DNA from: JAGSOU01 sp049974865
GTDB lineage: Bacteria; Pseudomonadota; Alphaproteobacteria; Rhodobacterales; Rhodobacteraceae
DNA: 64,000 nt
Assembly (NCBI GenBank): GCA_049974865.1
Contig: JBNGCX010000006.1
Coordinates: 1-64,000 of the forward strand
Direction: 5' to 3'
In this document: piece by piece, positions 59,701-64,000 of the stretch
How the letters are laid out: the number at the start of each line of letters is the position of its first letter
Numbering within the stretch: position 1 is the first letter of the stretch
The notes under the pieces: model-generated
The model's input: only the letters and a program-made list of their open reading frames with translations
What the model was told of the DNA's origin: nothing
Databases searched by the model: none
Translations under genes and position numbers: made by a program

Positions 59701-61437
59701 ATGTCCGACACCGCCTACCAGGTGCTTGCCCGCAAATACCGTCCCGCCACCTTTGCCGACCTGATCGGGCAGGAGGCGATGGTGCGTACGCTGGAAAACG
59801 CCTTCAAGGCCGACCGCATCGCGCAGGCCTTCATCCTGACGGGCATCCGGGGCACCGGCAAGACGACCACCGCGCGGATCATCTCCAAGGGGATGAACTG
59901 CATCGGGCCGGACGGCCAAGGCGGCCCCACGACCGATCCCTGCGGGGTGTGCGAGCATTGCGTCGCCATCGCCGAGGGGCGCCATGTCGACGTAATGGAG
60001 ATGGACGCGGCCTCGCGCACCGGCGTGGGCGATATCCGCGAGATCATCGACAGCGTGCATTACCGGGCGGCCAGCGCCCGCTACAAGATCTACATCATCG
60101 ACGAGGTTCACATGCTCTCGACCAGCGCATTCAACGCGCTGCTCAAGACGCTGGAGGAACCGCCCGCGCATGTGAAGTTCATCTTCGCCACCACCGAGAT
60201 CCGCAAGGTGCCGGTGACGGTTCTGTCCCGCTGCCAGCGGTTCGACCTGCGCCGGATCGAGCCCGAGGTGATGATCGCCCATCTGAAAAAGATCGCGGGG
60301 CTGGAGCAGGCCGAGATCGCCGAGGACGCGCTGGCGCTGATCACCCGCGCCGCCGAGGGCTCGGTCCGCGACGCGATGAGCCTGCTGGACCAGGCCATAG
60401 CCCACGGCGCGGGCGAGACCACCGCCGACCAGGTGCGCGCCATGCTGGGGCTGGCTGACCGCGGCCGGGTGCTGGACCTGTTCGACATGATCATGAAGGG
60501 CGACGCGGCGGGCGCGCTCTCCGAGCTTTCGGCGCAATATGCCGACGGCGCCGACCCGATGGCGGTGCTGCGCGACCTGGCCGAGATCACGCATTGGATC
60601 TCGGTCATCCAGATCACGCCCGAGGCCGCCGACGACCCCACCGTCTCGCCCGACGAACGCGCCCGCGGCCAAGCCATGGCGCAGGCCCTGCCCATGCGCG
60701 CGCTGACGCGGATGTGGCAGATGCTGCTCAAGGCGCTGGAAGAGGTCGCGCAGGCCCCCAACGCCATGATGGCCGCAGAGATGGCGATCATCCGGCTGAC
60801 CCATGTCTCCACGCTGCCCTCGCCCGAGGAACTTGTGCGCAAGCTGCAGAACACGCCGCCGCCCCCGCCGAGCGGCGGCGGTGCACCGGCCCCCGGCCCG
60901 GCTGCGGGCGGCACATCGGCCATGGCAGCGCCCCGGGCCCCCGCGCCCTCGGGCGGCGGCGGACCGGTGGCCGCACTGGCCCGCGCGCCCGAGACGTCGC
61001 TCGCCCAATACGCCCGGTTCGAGCAGGTGGTGGAACTCATCCGCGCCCACCGCGACGTGAAGCTGCTGGTCGAGGTGGAAACCTATCTGCGGCTGGTCAG
61101 CTTTGCCCCCGGGCGGATCGAATTCGAGCCGACCGAGGATGCGCCGCGCGACCTGGCCGCCCGTCTTGGCAGCCGGCTGCAGGCCCTGACCGGCGCGCGC
61201 TGGGGGGTATCGGTCGTCGGCTCGGGCGGTGGCAAGACCATCGCCGAAGAACGCGACGCCGAGCGCTTGGCGCTGGAGGCCGAGGCCAAGGAACACCCGT
61301 TGGTGCAGGCCGTTCTTGCGGCCTTTCCCGAGGCGAAGATCACAGATATCAGGACCCCCGAAGCCCTCGCCGCCGAGGCACGGGCCGAAGCCCTGCCCGA
61401 GGTCGAGGATGAGTGGGACCCGTTCGAAGAGGATTGA
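59701..61437 (+). CDS. dnaX: DNA polymerase III subunit gamma/tau
   Basis: This is a 578-residue clamp-loader ATPase. Walker A GIRGTGKTT is at 48-56, and the zinc cysteines are in 'MNCIGPDGQGG' and 'DPCGVCEHC'. 'YIIDEVHMLSTSAFNALLKT' (Walker B and following) and the SRC motif 'LSRCQRFDLRR' follow. A Pro/Gly/Ala-rich linker (about 380-425) leads to the C-terminal tau domain that binds the polymerase. No convincing programmed frameshift site was found. It heads dnaX-ybaB-recR. Confidence 0.96.
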   Translation: MSDTAYQVLARKYRPATFADLIGQEAMVRTLENAFKADRIAQAFILTGIRGTGKTTTARIISKGMNCIGPDGQGGPTTDPCGVCEHCVAIAEGRHVDVMEMDAASRTGVGDIREIIDSVHYRAASARYKIYIIDEVHMLSTSAFNALLKTLEEPPAHVKFIFATTEIRKVPVTVLSRCQRFDLRRIEPEVMIAHLKKIAGLEQAEIAEDALALITRAAEGSVRDAMSLLDQAIAHGAGETTADQVRAMLGLADRGRVLDLFDMIMKGDAAGALSELSAQYADGADPMAVLRDLAEITHWISVIQITPEAADDPTVSPDERARGQAMAQALPMRALTRMWQMLLKALEEVAQAPNAMMAAEMAIIRLTHVSTLPSPEELVRKLQNTPPPPPSGGGAPAPGPAAGGTSAMAAPRAPAPSGGGGPVAALARAPETSLAQYARFEQVVELIRAHRDVKLLVEVETYLRLVSFAPGRIEFEPTEDAPRDLAARLGSRLQALTGARWGVSVVGSGGGKTIAEERDAERLALEAEAKEHPLVQAVLAAFPEAKITDIRTPEALAAEARAEALPEVEDEWDPFEED

Positions 61438-61447
61438 GGAGAACGAC

Positions 61448-61792
61448 ATGTTCAAAGGTTTGGGCGCCATGGGCGACATGGCCAAGATGATGAAGGCCGC
61501 CAAGGAGATGCAGGGCAAGATGGCCGAACTGCAGGAAGAGCTGCACAGCATGACCGTGGTGGGCGAGGCCGGCGCGGGGCTGGTCAAGGCCACGGCCACG
61601 GCCAAGGGCGACCTAGTCACGCTCGACATCGACCCGTCGATCTTCAACCCCGACGACAAGGAAGTCGCCGAGGACCTGATCCTCGCCGCCATCAAGGACG
61701 CCCAGGCCAAGGCGCATGAGCGCGCCCAGCAGGAGATGCAAAAGCTGACCGAGGAACTGGGCCTGCCCGCGGGCATGAACATCCCCGTCTGA
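61448..61792 (+). CDS. YbaB/EbfC nucleoid-associated protein
   Basis: This is a 114-residue DNA-binding protein. It has the family's amphipathic helix 'DMAKMMKAAKEMQGKMAELQ' and central 'VGEAGAGLVKATATAKGDLV', then 'DKEVAEDLILAAIKDAQAKA'. It lies 10 bases after dnaX, with GGAGAACGAC as ribosome site, and five bases before recR. The dnaX-ybaB-recR order is conserved in bacteria and fits a role in DNA maintenance. Confidence 0.95.
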   Translation: MFKGLGAMGDMAKMMKAAKEMQGKMAELQEELHSMTVVGEAGAGLVKATATAKGDLVTLDIDPSIFNPDDKEVAEDLILAAIKDAQAKAHERAQQEMQKLTEELGLPAGMNIPV

Positions 61793-61797
61793 GCCCC

Positions 61798-62397
61798 ATG
61801 TCCGACGCCACCCGCGACATCGAGAACCTGATCGAGATGATGGCCAAGCTGCCCGGGCTTGGCCCCCGCTCGGCCCGTCGCGCGGTGCTGCACCTGATCA
61901 AGAAGCGCGAGTTGTTGCTGACGCCGCTGGCCGACGCCATGCACGTGGTGGCGGCCACGGCGCGCGAATGCGCGCGCTGCGGCAATATCGGCACCACCGA
62001 GATCTGCGACATCTGCCGGGACGAGCGCCGCGCCACCGGCGAGCTCTGCGTGGTCGAGGACGTGGCCGATCTCTGGGCGATGGAGCGCGGCCACGCCTTC
62101 AAGGGCCGCTACCACGTGCTGGGCGGCACGCTGTCGGCGCTTGACGCCATCGGGCCGGACGAGCTGCGCATCCCGCAGCTCGTGCACCGGGTGCAGGACG
62201 AGGGCATTACCGAGGTGATCCTGGCATTGAACGCCACGGTCGACGGCCAGACCACCGCCCATTACATCGCCGACCAGCTGGAGGGGATGGGCGTGCGCGT
62301 GACCTCGCTGGCGCAGGGCGTGCCCATCGGCGGCGAGCTCGACTATCTCGACGACGGCACAATCTCGGCCGCGCTGAAGGCACGCAAAAGCTTCTGA
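61798..62397 (+). CDS. recR: Recombination protein RecR
   Basis: This is a 199-residue protein that acts with RecO/RecF in loading RecA at gaps. The helix-hairpin-helix is 'KLPGLGPRSARRAVLHLI' (about 17-34). The zinc-binding cysteines are in 'CARCGNIGTTEICDIC' (about 58-73), and a Toprim domain follows with 'CVVEDVADLWAMER' and 'LALNATVDGQTTAHYI'. It is last in the dnaX operon. Confidence 0.96.
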   Translation: MSDATRDIENLIEMMAKLPGLGPRSARRAVLHLIKKRELLLTPLADAMHVVAATARECARCGNIGTTEICDICRDERRATGELCVVEDVADLWAMERGHAFKGRYHVLGGTLSALDAIGPDELRIPQLVHRVQDEGITEVILALNATVDGQTTAHYIADQLEGMGVRVTSLAQGVPIGGELDYLDDGTISAALKARKSF

Positions 62398-62398
62398 T

Positions 62399-63541
62399 CT
62401 AGACGCCCGCGGCGGCCAGGCTGCATTCCGGGTCGGTCTCGCCGAACAGCGCCGCCCCGCCCATGCGTCCCAGCTCGTCCGAGTTCTTGGCCGCCCGGCC
62501 GCAGCCCGCCACGGCCACCGCCACCCGCTCGCTGACACGGTCGATGATGGGCCGGTTGTTGGGCGTGTAGGTGGTCACGCAGGCATCGCGCCGCACCGCC
62601 CGGATATCCAGGGCCGGCATCCGCGCCCGCATATGCGCCTCCAGCGCCGCCTCCACCTGCGCAGAGCCGCCGCTGCGGAACCAGGCGCTGATCGACGAGG
62701 CATCCTTCAGCGGCACGTCCTCGGGATCACCGCCCAGCTTGAGGTAGAACTTGCCGTCAGGGTAGCGGATCGGCGGCAGCATGTAGGGATCCTCACCGTT
62801 GGGCTTGAGAAAGATCATCGAGGGCATGGCGCCTAGCCGCGCGGCCTCTTCCTCGTCCACCTCGAACAGGGCCACCGTGCGGGCATAGACACTCAGCGGC
62901 AGCGGCTCGGCCAGCATCATGTTGGTGAAACCTCCGGCCGCCACCAGCGCCCGCTCCGCCCTGACCTCGCCCTGATCGGTCGCGATCCGCACCCCATCGG
63001 CAGCCTGCTCCACCGCCGAGACCGTCGCCGCCATCAGCCGCGCGCCCGCGCGCTCGGCCGCAATGGTTTGGGCGCGCACCAGGCGGCGGGGGCTGATATG
63101 GCCCGCACCCTTGGGTTCGTAGAGCGCCATCGTGTCGGACGGGAAGGCAAAATAAGGGAAACGCTCGGCCAGCGCCGCGCCTTCGTAACGGGTCGCCTCG
63201 ATCCCCGCCTCGCGGCGGACCTGATCCACATCTTGGATGAACCGCCCCGCCACCGGCCCCGCCATCAACACGCCCACCTCGGTGTAGAAGGGCACGCCGC
63301 TTTTCGCCTCGATCTCGCGGTAGCGGGCGATGGAGGCGCGGCTGACGCGGCTCCAGAAGGCATAGGGGTCCAGGCCCCGGGTGATCCGACCCTCGTCGTA
63401 GTGGCTGCCGAAGACGCCGCGATGGGTGCGCTTGTCGGTCGGCTCCTCCGGGCCGATCAGCAGCACCTCGTGCCCGGCCTCGGCCAGATGCCGCGCCGCC
63501 GCCGCCCCGATAAGCCCGCGCCCGATCACCGCGATTGTCAT
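62399..63541 (-). CDS. FAD-dependent oxidoreductase of the DAO / sarcosine-oxidase-like family
   Basis: This is a 380-residue flavoprotein. The N-terminal dinucleotide site is 'IAVIGRGLIGAAAARHLAEAG' in its core (GxGxxG as GRGLIG, about 7-12). 'GVFGSHYDEGRITRG' resembles the MSOX/N-methyltryptophan oxidase FAD contact region, and 'TTYTPNNRPIIDRV' and 'AGCGRAAKNSDELGR' match the C-terminal FAD-binding part. A secondary amine or N-methyl amino acid substrate is likely but not decided. It is convergent with recR, with one base between the genes. Confidence 0.87.
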   Translation of the reverse strand: MTIAVIGRGLIGAAAARHLAEAGHEVLLIGPEEPTDKRTHRGVFGSHYDEGRITRGLDPYAFWSRVSRASIARYREIEAKSGVPFYTEVGVLMAGPVAGRFIQDVDQVRREAGIEATRYEGAALAERFPYFAFPSDTMALYEPKGAGHISPRRLVRAQTIAAERAGARLMAATVSAVEQAADGVRIATDQGEVRAERALVAAGGFTNMMLAEPLPLSVYARTVALFEVDEEEAARLGAMPSMIFLKPNGEDPYMLPPIRYPDGKFYLKLGGDPEDVPLKDASSISAWFRSGGSAQVEAALEAHMRARMPALDIRAVRRDACVTTYTPNNRPIIDRVSERVAVAVAGCGRAAKNSDELGRMGGAALFGETDPECSLAAAGV

Positions 63542-63556
63542 TGCCCGCCTCCGTCA

Positions 63557-63586
63557 AAGAAAACCCGGGCGCCATGGCCCGGGTTT
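63557..63586 (-). terminator. Terminator downstream of trcR
   Basis: GCCCGGGTTT pairs with AAACCCGGGC (63561-63570 with 63577-63586). Reading on the minus strand the stem is followed by TCTTT, a short T-rich tract. It lies about 27 bases after the trcR stop and just before the DAO-family gene. Confidence 0.75.
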
Positions 63587-63613
63587 CCAGCGTTGCGCAT
63601 CGGCGCGACGGGT

Positions 63614-64000
63614 TCAATCCTCGTCTTCGTCATCCTTGTCGTCGTCCGGCAGGTTGAAGAAGCTTTCCGCATCGGGCAGCTCCTCTTCCTTCTCTTCCTC
63701 GTCGGACCCGGACAGGGTGAAGGTCTCCAGCCCCGAGATCGCGGTCGGGATCTTGGGCTCGGCCTCCATGCCCAGCGACTGCTCGGTCGAGACCAGCTTG
63801 CGCCGTTCGTCATCCGACATCACCTCGCCCTCGGCGGCCTTCTTGGCGGCGGCCTTCTGCACGGCGGCGTCAAGCTCGGACTGCTTACACAGGCCCAGCG
63901 CCACGGGGTCGATCGGTTGCATGTTGGCGATGTTCCAGTGGGTCCGGTCGCGGATCGTCTGGATCGTCGGCTTGGTGGTGCCCACCAGTTTCGAGATTTG
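63614..64000 (-). CDS. trcR: Cell cycle transcriptional regulator TrcR (DUF1013), 5' end missing
   Basis: The last 128 codons are in the window; the start lies beyond 64000. The family stretch 'GTTKPTIQTIRDRTHWN' and 'MQPIDPVALGLCKQSELDAA' is diagnostic of DUF1013, known as TrcR in Caulobacter and Brucella, a regulator that binds many promoters under cell-cycle control. The C-terminus is extremely acidic (EEEKEEELPDAESF and a final D/E-rich run), as in other rhodobacterial copies. A terminator follows the gene. Confidence 0.9.
   Translation of the reverse strand, partial: QISKLVGTTKPTIQTIRDRTHWNIANMQPIDPVALGLCKQSELDAAVQKAAAKKAAEGEVMSDDERRKLVSTEQSLGMEAEPKIPTAISGLETFTLSGSDEEEKEEELPDAESFFNLPDDDKDDEDED

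Noticed and set aside
60286..60300. An AAAAAG run in dnaX that might be a programmed frameshift signal for a gamma form.
   Set aside because: In frame it reads CTG AAA AAG, so the slippery heptamer A AAA AAG is not formed, and it lies near codon 200, far upstream of where gamma would end.
58753..62538. A very long reading frame (about 1260 codons) on the minus strand across the MBL gene, dnaX, ybaB and recR.
   Set aside because: It is antisense to four clearly recognisable genes, has low-complexity Arg/Gly/His/Leu-rich translation and no recognisable domain; such frames are expected in GC-rich coding DNA.
1..64000. CRISPR arrays, insertion sequences, prophage, toxin-antitoxin or defence islands.
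   Set aside because: No direct repeat-spacer pattern, transposase, integrase or known defence domain was found on either strand; gaps between genes are short and fully accounted for.

Overview
The window is a GC-rich (roughly two-thirds G+C), densely packed chromosomal segment from an alphaproteobacterium, most probably a Rhodobacterales/Roseobacter-group member. The evidence is the alphaproteobacterial cobA-DUF2849-cysI-cysH-DUF934 sulfate-assimilation operon, ccoNOQP beside ccoGHIS with an FnrL-type regulator and hemN, a membrane-anchored cytochrome c of the c-y type, the DUF1013 cell-cycle regulator TrcR, and very frequent ATGA stop/start overlaps. No insertion sequence, prophage, CRISPR array or tRNA was seen. 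The window looks like core genome rather than an island.

Layout. 1-4036 (minus): assimilatory sulfate/sulfite reduction operon ending in fpr. 4254-6799 (minus): acetate kinase and a MaoC-phosphotransacylase fusion. 6954-10203: convergent selU and an FAD-oxidoreductase-SelD fusion. 10278-19492: two FtsX-type ABC export systems (AttEFGH-like, and YbbAP with TesA) around an AbrB-family membrane protein. 19493-23044: an Old Yellow Enzyme/TMADH-like flavoprotein and a GlcD-like FAD oxidase. 23051-27389: tetrapyrrole genes hemC, hemE and hemF plus an MFS transporter with a His-rich tail. 27507-30917: lipoprotein, SDR, rsmC, clpS, HAD hydrolase. 31094-33197: D,D-carboxypeptidase with SPOR domain, FAH-family hydrolase. 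33201-44457: cbb3 oxidase assembly (ccoGHIS) and structural (ccoNOQP) operons, a universal stress protein, fnrL and hemN. 44454-51464: yejABEF peptide importer with a co-transcribed glycosyltransferase. 51624-57477: cytochrome c, pheA, SRPBCC protein, nudC, cpdB, peroxiredoxin. 57598-62397: OxyR-like regulator, 4.5S SRP RNA, MBL protein, dnaX-ybaB-recR. 62399-64000: DAO-family oxidase and the partial trcR.

The genes form a few coherent modules. The clearest is a microaerobic/anaerobic module. Perfect or near-perfect FNR boxes (TTGAY-N4-RTCAA) stand in front of ccoG, ccoN, usp and the fnrL/hemN divergent promoter. FnrL therefore probably switches on a high-affinity oxidase, its copper/heme maturation factors and oxygen-independent haem synthesis together. 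HemF supplies the oxygen-dependent alternative. Siroheme synthesis (CobA), sulfite reductase and Fpr are joined in one operon.

I found no unmistakably new multi-gene system. The most interesting observations are active-site departures in otherwise ordinary proteins: an OxyR without its resolving Cys, a MaoC domain with Asn for the catalytic Asp, an SDR with Thr for the catalytic Lys, a TMADH-like enzyme missing one Fe-S Cys, and an MBL protein missing two metal His. To these add unexplained inverted repeats ahead of cobA, tandem hairpins after ccoP, and an FNR box placed so that hemN mRNA could be leaderless.
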